From: Beutenbergia cavernae DSM 12333
GTDB lineage: Bacteria > Actinomycetota > Actinomycetes > Actinomycetales > Beutenbergiaceae
Length of the DNA: 64,000 nucleotides
NCBI RefSeq assembly: GCF_000023105.1
Contig: NC_012669.1
Coordinates: 1,054,001 to 1,118,000, forward strand
Reading direction: 5' to 3'
Shown: positions 1 through 8,334 of the stretch, piece after piece
Layout: each line of letters begins with the position of its first letter
Numbering within the stretch: the stretch's first letter is position 1
Made by a program: the position numbers and the translations under genes
The notes under the pieces: generated by a model
Told to the model about the DNA's origin: nothing
Seen by the model: the letters and a program-made list of their open reading frames with translations, nothing else
The model's database searches: none

Positions 1-773
1 AGGCGGCCGTCGCCGTCGCCCACCTCCGCGTCACGCTCGACGACCCGGCCGCCGCGCTGGAGGAGCTCCGCGCGCGCTCGTTCCACCCGTGGGAGGGCGG
101 CGAGGGGCAGGTGCTCGCCGCGTGGGAGCGAGCCTCGCTCGCCTCGGCCGCCCAGCTCGACGACGCGGCGGCGCTGGAGGTGCTGGACGGCGCGCTCCTC
201 CCGCCCCAGAGCCTCGGCGAGGCGCGGCACCCGCTCGCGACGACGGCGCGGCTCGACCTCGCGCGCGGGGACGTGCTCGCCCGCCTCGGCCGCACCGAGG
301 ACGCCGCGGCGGCATGGCGCTCCGCGGCTGCCGCGACGGCCGACTTCCTTCAGATGAGCGCCCAGCGCTTCGGCGCGGCCACCTACGTCTCGGTGCTGGC
401 GCTGCACCGGCTCGGCCGCGCCGACGACGCCCAGGTCCTCACCGACGACCTCGCCGCGTACGGCGAGGAGCTGGAGCGGGCGCCGCTCGCCGTCGACTAC
501 TTCGCGACGTCGCTGCCCGACCTGCTCCTGTTCGCCCCGGATCCCGAGACCGCGCGGCGGGTGCGCGTGGAGCTGCTGCGCGCGCAGGTCGACTCCCTGC
601 GCGGGGCGTCGGACCGCGCCCGCGAGCGGCTGCGCGCCCTGCTCGCCGTCGAGCCGGACCATGCCGACGCCGTCGACCTCGAACGTGCGCTGGCACGCGG
701 CGGACGCCTCGACGCCCGGGCGGACACCACCGACCGCGAGCCCCCCCGAGCAGCCGAGGAGAACCGACGATGA
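1..773 (+). CDS. DUF5107/TPR-type protein, C-terminal part (5' end outside window)
   Basis: The reading frame is open from base 3 to the TGA at 771-773, so only the last ~256 codons are present. The visible part holds an FHPWEGGEGQVL motif near its start, which I recognise from DUF5107 proteins with TPR repeats, followed by Ala/Leu-rich helical hairpins of TPR type (for example LARLGRTEDAAAAW) and a C-terminal helix pair ending in LLAVEPDHADAVDLERAL. These cytoplasmic proteins often accompany carbohydrate-use genes and probably bind or act on a sugar, but the activity is not established. The stop overlaps the next gene's ATG (ATGA at 770-773), so it is the first visible member of a translationally coupled sugar operon. 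Family assignment rests on these C-terminal motifs only. Confidence 0.6.
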   Translation, partial: AAVAVAHLRVTLDDPAAALEELRARSFHPWEGGEGQVLAAWERASLASAAQLDDAAALEVLDGALLPPQSLGEARHPLATTARLDLARGDVLARLGRTEDAAAAWRSAAAATADFLQMSAQRFGAATYVSVLALHRLGRADDAQVLTDDLAAYGEELERAPLAVDYFATSLPDLLLFAPDPETARRVRVELLRAQVDSLRGASDRARERLRALLAVEPDHADAVDLERALARGGRLDARADTTDREPPRAAEENRR

Positions 774-2119
774 GCCGCCTCGCCCCGCATCTCCCGAACG
801 CCCTGACCATCACGCTCTGGGACTTCACGTGGTACACCCGCACCGGCCCGGGGGAGCCGTTCGAGGACCTCGACGCCGCGTTCGCCGCCGCCGTCGCGCG
901 CGGCTACAACACGGTGCGGGTGTGCGCGATGCCGTTCCTCCTGTTCCGGTCCGGGGTCCCGACCGGGAGCCTGCGGCTGGGTCCGCTCGGCGGCGACGTC
1001 GGTCAGGGCATGCGCTGGTACGACGTCAAGGAGGAGACGACGATCGACGCGCGGGAGCACCTGCTGGAGCTGTTCCGCGCCGCCGACCGGCACGACTGCT
1101 ACGTCATCGCCTCGTCCTGGGAGTACCAGCAGAGCGCCTCGTTCGCCCTGGAGAAGGCGTGGTGGGAGGCGCTCGCGGCGGTCGATCCCGAGGAGCGTGC
1201 GGAGCTGCTGGCCGAGGCGCAGGCGGACCTCGTCGACCTGCTCGTCGCCGAGGGTCTCGACCACCGGCTGGCGTTCACGGAGCTCCACAACGAGGTGCAG
1301 GTCGGGTACCTGACGGACGGGTTGCCCGCCGCGCGAGGCGATGCCGCGGCGCGCGAGCTGCGGCCGCGGCTGGAGCGCGGCGTCGCCGCCTTCCGGGCCC
1401 GGCACCCCGAGCGGCCCGTCGGCATCTCCTACGGCGGGGTCCCGGCCGGGGCGATGAGCGGCATCCCGGAGGACCTCGACGTGCTCGTCGTCCACCCGTA
1501 CGTGTACGGGACGCTCGGTGAGCTCGTCGAGACGTACGGGCTCCGACGGCCGGTCGCCGAGTTCGACGAGGCGCTCGTCCGGCGGGACCTGCTCCGTCCG
1601 GGCGCGCCCGGGATCGGGAGCTGGGATCTCCCGGCCCAGGACGCGTGGCGGCTCGACGCCACGATCGTCCAGCGGGCGGAGATGTACGTGCACGACTGGG
1701 CGGACGCCGAGGCGTTCGACAGGTGGCTGTACGAGCACTACGGCGAGCACCGGCGCGCGATGGCGGACCGGCTCACGCTGTGGTGCGACGTCGCGGCGGA
1801 CTGGGCGCGAGCCCACGACGCCGCTCTCGTGCTCGGGGAGGGGTGGGTGGGATACACCCCGCTCGCGGGCACGTTCGAGGAAGGCCCCGTCGGGGCCGAG
1901 ATCTGCCGGGACGCGATCGCGACGGCGTCGCGGGTCGGCGCGTGGGGAACCGTCGTGTGCTCCAACGCGGCGCCCCACCATCCGATGTGGTCCGACGTCG
2001 AGCTCCAGCAGGACTGCACGGCGGCGTTCGTGGCCGGCGGCTCTCGCGGCAGCGACGGCGGTGACGGCACGGAGTCCCACACAACAGCGCCAAAGGCGGC
2101 GCGGAGGGAGACATCATGA
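770..2119 (+). CDS. Cellulase-like (TIM-barrel) family protein
   Basis: 449 residues starting at the ATG that overlaps the previous stop. No signal peptide is visible, so it is probably cytoplasmic. It opens with NALTITLWDFTWYTRTGPGE and contains AFTELHNEVQVGY, with a Glu placed as in a (beta/alpha)8 glycosidase acid/base, and later EFDEALVRRD and VLGEGWVGYTPL, each with a possible second catalytic carboxylate. This matches what I know of the sugar-binding cellulase-like family (PF12876 type), whose substrate is not defined. It lies between a DUF5107/TPR protein and an ABC sugar importer, all with 4-base overlaps, so it probably trims or senses an imported oligosaccharide. An actual cellulase activity should not be assumed. 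Confidence 0.6.
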   Translation: MSRLAPHLPNALTITLWDFTWYTRTGPGEPFEDLDAAFAAAVARGYNTVRVCAMPFLLFRSGVPTGSLRLGPLGGDVGQGMRWYDVKEETTIDAREHLLELFRAADRHDCYVIASSWEYQQSASFALEKAWWEALAAVDPEERAELLAEAQADLVDLLVAEGLDHRLAFTELHNEVQVGYLTDGLPAARGDAAARELRPRLERGVAAFRARHPERPVGISYGGVPAGAMSGIPEDLDVLVVHPYVYGTLGELVETYGLRRPVAEFDEALVRRDLLRPGAPGIGSWDLPAQDAWRLDATIVQRAEMYVHDWADAEAFDRWLYEHYGEHRRAMADRLTLWCDVAADWARAHDAALVLGEGWVGYTPLAGTFEEGPVGAEICRDAIATASRVGAWGTVVCSNAAPHHPMWSDVELQQDCTAAFVAGGSRGSDGGDGTESHTTAPKAARRETS

Positions 2120-3441
2120 GCACGAGCAGACTGACCCGTCGCACGTTCATGGCGGGTGTGGCCGGCGCGGGAGCGGCCGGCATGCTGACCGGCTGCGTCA
2201 CGGGCGGTGGCGACGGCGGCGGCAACGGAGGCGAGGGCGAGGGGGGCGGCACCGGCGAGGACTCGGGCGACCCGTCCGGCCCGGTCACGATGCAGATCTC
2301 GTTCACGGAGCCGATCACGCGCGACTCGCTCGAGACGGTGGTCGAGTCGTACGAGGGGGGCGACGTCACCGTCAACGCCATCGCGACGGAGCAGTTCCGC
2401 GCGCAGCTGTCGACGTACCTGACGTCGTCGACCCCGCCGGACGTCATCGGCTGGCTCGCCGGCTCCGTCGCCCGCGACTACGCGGAGCAGGGGCTCCTCC
2501 TCGACGTGGGCGACCTGTGGACGGGCGACGGCGCGTGCGCGAACTTCTCCGACGCGCTGCGCAGCCTGTCCTCGACCGAGGACGGCACGCAGATCTTCGT
2601 GCCGACCAGCTACTACTGGTGGTCGGTCTTCTACTTCAAGTCCGCCTTCGAGGAGTGGGGGGTGGAGCCGCCGACCACCTGGGACGACTTCATCGCCCTG
2701 TGCGAGAACCTCCAGGGCCAGGGGGTGAACCCGCTGACGAACGGCACCGGGTCCACGCCGTGGATGGCCTCGGGCTGGTTCGACTACCTGAACATGCGCA
2801 TCAACGGTGCGCCGTACCACCGGGAGCTGCTCGCCGGCGAGCACGCGTTCACGGATCCCGAGGTCGTGGCGGTGATGGAGGAGTACCGCCGACTCATCCC
2901 GTTCTTCGACCCGAACAGCTCGTCGTACGCCGTGCAGGAGGCGGTGACGCCGCTCGTCCAGAAGACCGCAGGGATGTACCTGGTCGGGGCGTTCATCACG
3001 ACGTCGATCCCCGAGGACATGCTCGACGACCTCGACTTCTTCTCGGTGCCGCCCATCAACCCGGATGTGGCGAGCGCGGAGGAGGCGCCGACGGACGGGT
3101 ACATGGGCAGCGCGAACGCGCCGAACGTCGCAGGGGCGAAGGCGCTCATGTCGTACCTGGCGTCGCCCGAGGCGCAGCAGGAGTACATCGAGCTGTCCGG
3201 ATCCTCCAACCTCCCGACGTCGCCCGACGTCGACACCTCGAGCTTCTCGCCGCTCGTCCAGAAGGGTCTGGCGCTCCTGGAGGAGACGGAGGAGATCACC
3301 CAGTTCTTCAACCGCGACTCGAGCGACGAGCTGCAGCTCACCGCCGACGACGCGCTCACCCGGTTCCTCGACGACCCGTCCGACATCCCGGCGATCCTCG
3401 AGGGGTGGCAGACCGCCGCCGAGCGCGTCTGGGGATCATGA
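2116..3441 (+). CDS. ABC sugar transporter, solute-binding lipoprotein
   Basis: 441 residues. The N-terminus has LTRRTFMAGVAG, a twin-arginine-like motif, followed by a hydrophobic stretch and the lipobox LTGC, so it is probably a lipid-anchored extracytoplasmic protein. A Gly/Glu/Asp-rich linker of about 35 residues follows, then a family 1 solute-binding fold (PTSYYWWSVFYFKSAFEEWG, later GAFITTSIPEDM). It is the recognition component for the two permeases that follow; substrate is likely an alpha-galactoside, judging from the GH36 enzyme in the same operon. ATG 2116 overlaps the upstream stop and TGA 3439-3441 overlaps the permease ATG. No ATPase is encoded in the operon, so a shared MsiK-type ATPase elsewhere is expected. 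Confidence 0.9.
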   Translation: MSTSRLTRRTFMAGVAGAGAAGMLTGCVTGGGDGGGNGGEGEGGGTGEDSGDPSGPVTMQISFTEPITRDSLETVVESYEGGDVTVNAIATEQFRAQLSTYLTSSTPPDVIGWLAGSVARDYAEQGLLLDVGDLWTGDGACANFSDALRSLSSTEDGTQIFVPTSYYWWSVFYFKSAFEEWGVEPPTTWDDFIALCENLQGQGVNPLTNGTGSTPWMASGWFDYLNMRINGAPYHRELLAGEHAFTDPEVVAVMEEYRRLIPFFDPNSSSYAVQEAVTPLVQKTAGMYLVGAFITTSIPEDMLDDLDFFSVPPINPDVASAEEAPTDGYMGSANAPNVAGAKALMSYLASPEAQQEYIELSGSSNLPTSPDVDTSSFSPLVQKGLALLEETEEITQFFNRDSSDELQLTADDALTRFLDDPSDIPAILEGWQTAAERVWGS

Positions 3442-4379
3442 CGCTCGCGCCGGCGGCGCCGCAGGGCGCCACCGTGTCGCCGCCCCGTCCGAGGCAGACC
3501 CTCGGACGGCGGCTGCGGCGCGTGCCGCTGGTCGTGTGGGTGTTCCTCGCGGTGCCGCTCGTCGTCGAGCTCGCCTGGGTGTTCTGGCCGGCGATCAACA
3601 GCTTCTGGCTCTCGACCACGAGCTGGCGCGGGGTCGGCGTCCCGGAGTCGGTGGGGCTCGGCAACTACCGGGCCCTGCTCGAGGACCCGATCTTCGCGAC
3701 GGCGCTGCGCAACAACGCGATCTGGGTCGTCCTGTTCGGCGGGGCGTCCGTCGTGGGCGGGCTCGCTCTCGCCGTCGCGCTCAACCGGCCCCGCCCCGGC
3801 GTCGGGATCTACCGCAGCGCGATCTACCTGCCGATGGTGTTCTCGCTGGCCGTCACCGGCCTGTTCTGGCGGGTGATGTACCAGCCGGGTGGATCGGTCA
3901 ACACGGCGCTCGAGCTCGTCGGGCTCGGCTCGCTCACGCGGCCCTGGCTCGCCGATCCCGAGACCGCGCTGTACGCCGTCCTCATCGCCGCGGTGTGGCG
4001 CCAGGTCGGCTACATCATGGTGCTGTACCTGGCCGGGCTGAAGAGCTGCGACCCCACGCTCGAGGAGGCGGCCTCCGTCGACGGCGCGAGCGCGTGGCAG
4101 CGGTTCTGGCACGTGGTCATGCCGCAGCTGCGTGGCGTGAACACGGTGGTGTTCGCCGTCACCGTGATCGACTCGCTGCGGACGTTCGACATCGTCTGGG
4201 CGATGACGCGAGGCGGGCCGTACAACAGCAGCCAGCTGCTCAGCACCTACATGTTCCAGCAGGGGTTCACGATCGTGAACCTGGGCTACGGGTCGGCGGT
4301 CGCCGTCGTGATCTTCGTGCTCGCGATCGCCTTCATCATCACGTATCTCGCCCGCGCGTCCCGGCAGGAGGAGGACTGA
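3438..4379 (+). CDS. ABC sugar transporter permease (MalF/UgpA type)
   Basis: 313 residues starting at the ATG overlapping the upstream TGA. About six membrane segments are visible, the first at VVWVFLAVPLVVELAWVFW. The EAA loop that docks on the ATPase is EEAASVDGASAWQRFWHVVM, followed by a Pro-Gln-Leu turn as in CUT1 transporters. It forms the membrane heterodimer with the next gene product for sugar import across the cytoplasmic membrane. Stop and following start overlap by a single base (TGATG at 4377-4381). The length is normal for the family and no defect is visible. Confidence 0.92.
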   Translation: MTLAPAAPQGATVSPPRPRQTLGRRLRRVPLVVWVFLAVPLVVELAWVFWPAINSFWLSTTSWRGVGVPESVGLGNYRALLEDPIFATALRNNAIWVVLFGGASVVGGLALAVALNRPRPGVGIYRSAIYLPMVFSLAVTGLFWRVMYQPGGSVNTALELVGLGSLTRPWLADPETALYAVLIAAVWRQVGYIMVLYLAGLKSCDPTLEEAASVDGASAWQRFWHVVMPQLRGVNTVVFAVTVIDSLRTFDIVWAMTRGGPYNSSQLLSTYMFQQGFTIVNLGYGSAVAVVIFVLAIAFIITYLARASRQEED

Positions 4380-5257
4380 TGGCCACGCTCGCAGCCCCGG
4401 CCCGGCAGCCTGGCGGCGTCGGACAGCGAGGCCCGCGCGGCCCACGCCGTCGCAGCCCGTGGTTCCACGTGGCGATGATCCCGTTCACGCTGCTGTACAT
4501 CAGCCCGCTCGTGTTCGTGGTGACCGTCGCGTTCCGCTCGTTCGACGACATCGTGACGCGCGGGCTGGGCGCCCTCCCGGCGTCGTTCACGTTCGACGGC
4601 TTCACGACGGCGTTCGGCGCCGGCACCCGGAACGCGCTGCTCAACAGCGCGATCGTCACCGTCACGACCGTCCTGCTGACGCTGCTGCTGGCGTCGATGG
4701 CCGCATACGCCCTGAGCCGGTTCGCGATCCCGTACCGGCGGACGATCCTGCTCGTCATGCTCGCGGGCAACCTCCTGCCGCCGCAGATCCTGCTCATCCC
4801 GGTGTCGAAGATCAGCGAGGCGCTCGGGATCTACGACACGCTCACGGCCCTCATCGTCGTGCAGCTCGGGTTCGGGCTCGGGTTCTACACGTTCGTGCTC
4901 CACGGGTTCATGCGCGGCATCCCGCGGGAGGTGTTCGAGGCGGCGATCGTCGACGGCGCCGGCGCGGGCCGGACCTACCTGCGGATCGTGCTGCCGCTGT
5001 GCCGGCCGGCGCTCGCGGCGCTCGGCGCGCTGGCGACGACGTGGGTGTTCAACGACCTGATCTGGGCGATGACCGTGCTGCGCACGGAGACGAAGTTCCC
5101 GATCACGGCCGCGCTGCTCAACCTGCAGGGCTCGTTCGTGAGCGAGTGGAACGTCGTCGCCGCCGGAGCGATCATCGCGGCCGTACCCCCGGCGATCGTG
5201 TTCTTCCTGTTCCAGAAGCACTTCGTCTCCGGGTTGCTCGTCGGGGCGAACAAGTGA
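4379..5257 (+). CDS. ABC sugar transporter permease (MalG/UgpE type)
   Basis: 292 residues. The N-terminal ~30 residues are Ala/Pro/Gly/Arg-rich and cytoplasmic. Six membrane helices follow, starting with HVAMIPFTLLYISPLVFVVT. The EAA loop reads EAAIVDGAGAGRTYLRIVLP, the standard CUT1 signature. The C-terminus QKHFVSGLLVGANK has the usual Q/R-F-x-x-GLxxGAxK ending of MalG-type permeases. It pairs with the upstream permease. ATG 4379 shares one base with the previous stop, and the TGA overlaps the GTG of the GH36 gene (GTGA at 5254-5257). Confidence 0.92.
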   Translation: MATLAAPARQPGGVGQRGPRGPRRRSPWFHVAMIPFTLLYISPLVFVVTVAFRSFDDIVTRGLGALPASFTFDGFTTAFGAGTRNALLNSAIVTVTTVLLTLLLASMAAYALSRFAIPYRRTILLVMLAGNLLPPQILLIPVSKISEALGIYDTLTALIVVQLGFGLGFYTFVLHGFMRGIPREVFEAAIVDGAGAGRTYLRIVLPLCRPALAALGALATTWVFNDLIWAMTVLRTETKFPITAALLNLQGSFVSEWNVVAAGAIIAAVPPAIVFFLFQKHFVSGLLVGANK

Positions 5258-7410
5258 GCGGCGACGCGGTGGACCGCCCGGCGTGGCGGTTGCGGACGGC
5301 GTCGACGACGCTGGAGCTCGCCGCGGCGCCGGACGAGCTCGGCCCGGTGCTCGTGGACTGGTACCCGGATCCGGCGTCTCCCGGCGAGGCGCGGGCGGTC
5401 CCCGGCGCCGAGGGACACGGCGTGGGCGGCTTCGCGACTCCGGCGGACCGGCTCCCGCTGCTCTACACGGCACTCGGGACCCGCCACACCCGGGCCGCGG
5501 AGCTCGCGGTCGACCACGGCTCCGGGCTCGTCGGCGCGCGGCTGCGGTGCACGGACGTCGCGAGCGCGTCGCTGCCGGACGGCGGCGACGAGCTGCGCGC
5601 GTCGTTCGTGGACTCGACGGGTCACGTGGCGGTCGAGCTCGACGTCGTCACGCACCCGGAGCACGACGTCGTGGAGCTGCGGTCCCGCGTGACGAACACC
5701 GGCGACGCGCCGCTCGTGCTCGACCGAGCGCTCACCGCTGCGCTGGCGCTGCCGGTCGGGCCGGGCGCCGTCGTCGACCTCCTCGGCGGTCACTGGTCGC
5801 GCGAGTTCTCGCCCTTCCGGGTGGACCTGCCGGCGGGGGAGCTGGCGATCGGGAGCCGCCAGGGGATCACGTCGCACACGTACTCGCCAGTCGTCACCGT
5901 CACGTCGCGCGACCCGTCCGAGCGAGGACTCCGGACCGAGGGACGAGCGCAGGAGGATCGCGACCGAGAACACCACCGTGCGTACGGCGTCGCACTGGCG
6001 TGGAGCGGATCGTGGCGGATGGTCGTCGACGCCGCGCCGTTCCGGCCCGACGTCCGGGTGAGCGGCGGCGCGGGCGACGACGCGACGCGGATCCTGCTCG
6101 AGGCGGGAGCCTCCTTCGAGGCGCCGCCGCTGCTCGCAGTGTGCGGCCGCACCGCCGAGCACGTGACCGCCGCATGGCACGACCACGCCAGGACCGTCCT
6201 GGCGCGGGACCTCACGCCGGCCCACCGGCCGATCGTCTACAACTCCTGGTACGCGACGACGTTCGACGTGACGCCCGCCCACCAGCTGAGCCTCGCGGAG
6301 GCGGCGGCGTCGCTCGGCGTCGAGGTGTTCGTCGTCGACGACGGCTGGTTCCGTGGACGCGACCACGACCGCGCCGGCCTCGGCGACTGGACGCCCGACC
6401 CGCACGCGTTCCCCGACGGCCTGGACCCCCTGGTCAGCGGCGTGACGGCGCTGGGGATGCGCTTCGGGATCTGGATGGAGCCCGAGGCGGTCAACCCGGA
6501 CAGCGACCTGTACCGGGAGCACCCGGACTGGGTGTACCGCGCGGGAGACCGACCGCTCGTGACGCTGCGCCACCAGTACGTGCTCGACCTCGGCCGCCCC
6601 GAGGTCGAGTCCTTCGTGCTCGACGCGGTCCGCGCCGTGCTGGCCGACGAGCGGATCAGCTACCTCAAGTGGGACATGAACCGGCCGGTCAGCGACGGCG
6701 GCCGGCCGGGTGACCCGCACGGGCGGGAGTGGGCGCTGCAGCACACGCACGCCTACTACCGGATCCTGCGCGCGATCCGCGCCGAGTTCCCGCACGTGAC
6801 CGTCGAGGCGTGCTCGGGCGGCGGCGGCCGGGTCGACCTCGCGGTGCTGGCCCTGACCGACGTGGTGTGGCCGAGCGACGAGACCGGCCCGCGGGACCGG
6901 CTCGCGATCCAGCACGGATTCCTCTCGGCGTACCCGCCGTCCGTCATGAGCTCGTGGGTCACCGACGCGCCGGACATCCTCGACACGGATCCCGCGAGCC
7001 TCGAGCTCCGGTTCGTCGTCGCGATGGCGGGGGTGCTCGGCGTCGGGTCGGACCTGCTCGCGTGGGACGCCGCGACGCGGGAACGGGCGCGCGAGCTGGT
7101 GGCGCTGTACGCCGACGTGCGCGACGTCGTCCACACGGGCCACGTCGTCAGGCACGGCTCGCCGGCCGACGACGTCTACGCCGTCGAGTACGGACCGACG
7201 GCGGCCGGGAGGCCTGTGGTGCTCCTGGTGTACGGACGGCCGGGTCGCGCGGCGGACGTCGCGCTGCCGCTCGCGACGCCGGATCCCGGGGCCAGGTACC
7301 GGGTGCGCTCGTCGGGCGAGGTGGTCTCCGGGGCCGACGCCCGGGCCGGGCTGAGCGTCCCGTTCGCGCTCGCGGACGACGCGGACGTCGTCGTGCTCGA
7401 GCCGCTGTGA
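5254..7410 (+). CDS. Alpha-galactosidase, glycoside hydrolase family 36
   Basis: 718 residues with no export signal, so it acts on imported alpha-galactosides in the cytoplasm. GH36 hallmarks are YNSWYATTFDV, VFVVDDGWF, GIWMEPEAVNPDSDLY, LKWDMNR with the nucleophile D474, CSGGGGRVDL, and SDETGPRDRL with the acid/base D542. The N-terminal beta-supersandwich (about 1-300) precedes the TIM barrel and a C-terminal beta domain. It is translationally coupled to the importer genes (GTGA). Oddity: residues about 222-238, in the N-terminal domain, are encoded by a 50-base sequence that recurs nearly exactly at the start of rsmI (15765-15814). This adds an Arg/Glu-rich stretch where relatives have a short loop. 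The frame stays open and the catalytic residues are intact, so the enzyme is probably active. Confidence 0.93.
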   Translation: MSGDAVDRPAWRLRTASTTLELAAAPDELGPVLVDWYPDPASPGEARAVPGAEGHGVGGFATPADRLPLLYTALGTRHTRAAELAVDHGSGLVGARLRCTDVASASLPDGGDELRASFVDSTGHVAVELDVVTHPEHDVVELRSRVTNTGDAPLVLDRALTAALALPVGPGAVVDLLGGHWSREFSPFRVDLPAGELAIGSRQGITSHTYSPVVTVTSRDPSERGLRTEGRAQEDRDREHHRAYGVALAWSGSWRMVVDAAPFRPDVRVSGGAGDDATRILLEAGASFEAPPLLAVCGRTAEHVTAAWHDHARTVLARDLTPAHRPIVYNSWYATTFDVTPAHQLSLAEAAASLGVEVFVVDDGWFRGRDHDRAGLGDWTPDPHAFPDGLDPLVSGVTALGMRFGIWMEPEAVNPDSDLYREHPDWVYRAGDRPLVTLRHQYVLDLGRPEVESFVLDAVRAVLADERISYLKWDMNRPVSDGGRPGDPHGREWALQHTHAYYRILRAIRAEFPHVTVEACSGGGGRVDLAVLALTDVVWPSDETGPRDRLAIQHGFLSAYPPSVMSSWVTDAPDILDTDPASLELRFVVAMAGVLGVGSDLLAWDAATRERARELVALYADVRDVVHTGHVVRHGSPADDVYAVEYGPTAAGRPVVLLVYGRPGRAADVALPLATPDPGARYRVRSSGEVVSGADARAGLSVPFALADDADVVVLEPL
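5918..5967 (+). repeat. 50-base dispersed repeat, copy A (inside GH36 gene)
   Basis: This segment matches 15765-15814 in 49 of 50 positions by direct reading; the only difference is C5936 versus G15783. It lies in frame within the GH36 coding region and encodes a charged stretch around ERGLRTEGRAQEDRD. Flanking sequences of the two copies are unrelated. It looks like a small dispersed intragenic element, but copy number in the genome cannot be seen here. Confidence 0.75.
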
Positions 7411-8249
7411 GCGTGCCCCCCGACCCGCCCGGTACCGGATGGCGAGCGACGCCGCTGGAGCTCGCCACGGACGACCGGTTCGGCGGCCGCTGGACGTCCC
7501 TGCGGTCCGCGAGTCGCGAGTGGCTGTGGACGAACGAGGGCGCCGCCGCGCTGCGCCGCGGAGTGCGCCCCGGAGACCCGTTCGTGGACGCCGGGGGCGT
7601 CGAGGAGTGCTTCCCGACGGTGCGAGGCACGCCGGATCACGGGGACGCCTGGAGCCGTCCGTGGAGCGAGGCTCCGGGCGACATGGTGTCGGAGGTCGAG
7701 GTACCGGCGGGGCGGCTGCGGCGCCGGCTGACCGGCGGCGGCCCGACGATCGTCGTGGAGTACACGATCACCGGGCGGCCGGGGCAGCCCTTCGTCCACG
7801 CGGTCCACGCGCTGCTCGACGTGAGCGTCGCCGCCCGCATCGTCACCGGTGAACCGGACGCCGCCGTCGTCGTCGACGGCACGGCGGGCGGGCGACCGTT
7901 CGCGTGGCCGGTGCTCGAGGGCGAGGACCTCAGCACGTTCGGGCGCGAGGACGGGACCGCGATCTGCGCGGTGCTCCGGGGCTGTGCGGGCGCGGTGGTC
8001 GTCGACGGCGATCACGCGCTCGGGCTCGCCTGGGCGGCGGGCGAGACCTCGCCGCAGCTCCCGCTCGGCCTCATGGTGTGGCGCAACCTGGGCGGCTGGC
8101 CGGTGGGCGCACCGTACCGCTCGATCGGGATCGAGCCGATGGTCGGCACGGCAGCCGACGTGGCCGACACCGCGGGCGCCGCGCGCCTCGACGCGTCCGG
8201 CGAGGCGGCGTGGACGTTGCGCCTCGCGGCGTGGTCCCGGCACCGGTGA
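7407..8249 (+). CDS. Galactose-mutarotase-fold protein (aldose-epimerase-like)
   Basis: 280 residues starting at a GTG that overlaps the GH36 stop. DDRFGGRWTSL at the start, GGVEECFPTVRG and TPDHGDAWSRPW resemble the beta-sandwich of aldose 1-epimerase-like proteins, and the protein ends in a short beta segment. Such proteins interconvert sugar anomers or only bind sugars; I do not see the canonical His-His-Glu catalytic set clearly. Being last in the alpha-galactoside operon, a role in handling released galactose or a related sugar is plausible. No terminator-like hairpin is evident in the ~85 bases after the stop. Confidence 0.55.
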   Translation: MSVPPDPPGTGWRATPLELATDDRFGGRWTSLRSASREWLWTNEGAAALRRGVRPGDPFVDAGGVEECFPTVRGTPDHGDAWSRPWSEAPGDMVSEVEVPAGRLRRRLTGGGPTIVVEYTITGRPGQPFVHAVHALLDVSVAARIVTGEPDAAVVVDGTAGGRPFAWPVLEGEDLSTFGREDGTAICAVLRGCAGAVVVDGDHALGLAWAAGETSPQLPLGLMVWRNLGGWPVGAPYRSIGIEPMVGTAADVADTAGAARLDASGEAAWTLRLAAWSRHR

Positions 8250-8274
8250 CGAGGGCCGAAGTGCGGGCACGGGC

Positions 8275-8304
8275 TTCTCGCGGTATGGCACGTCCCGCTA
8301 GGCT
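8275..8304 (+). promoter_or_regulatory. Candidate promoter for the VWA gene
   Basis: TTCTCG (8275-8280), an 18-base spacer and TAGGCT (8299-8304) form a weak sigma-A-like promoter in the only gap before the VWA gene. A GGAGG Shine-Dalgarno follows at 8326-8330, four bases before ATG 8335. The -35 match is poor. Confidence 0.35.
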
Positions 8305-8334
8305 CCCGCAGGGCAGGGGGGCCACGGAGGTTGC

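Noticed and set aside
497-2080. Long minus-strand frame opposite the cellulase-like gene
   Set aside because: Antisense shadow with Arg-rich, domain-free translation; the plus strand has a coupled operon gene.
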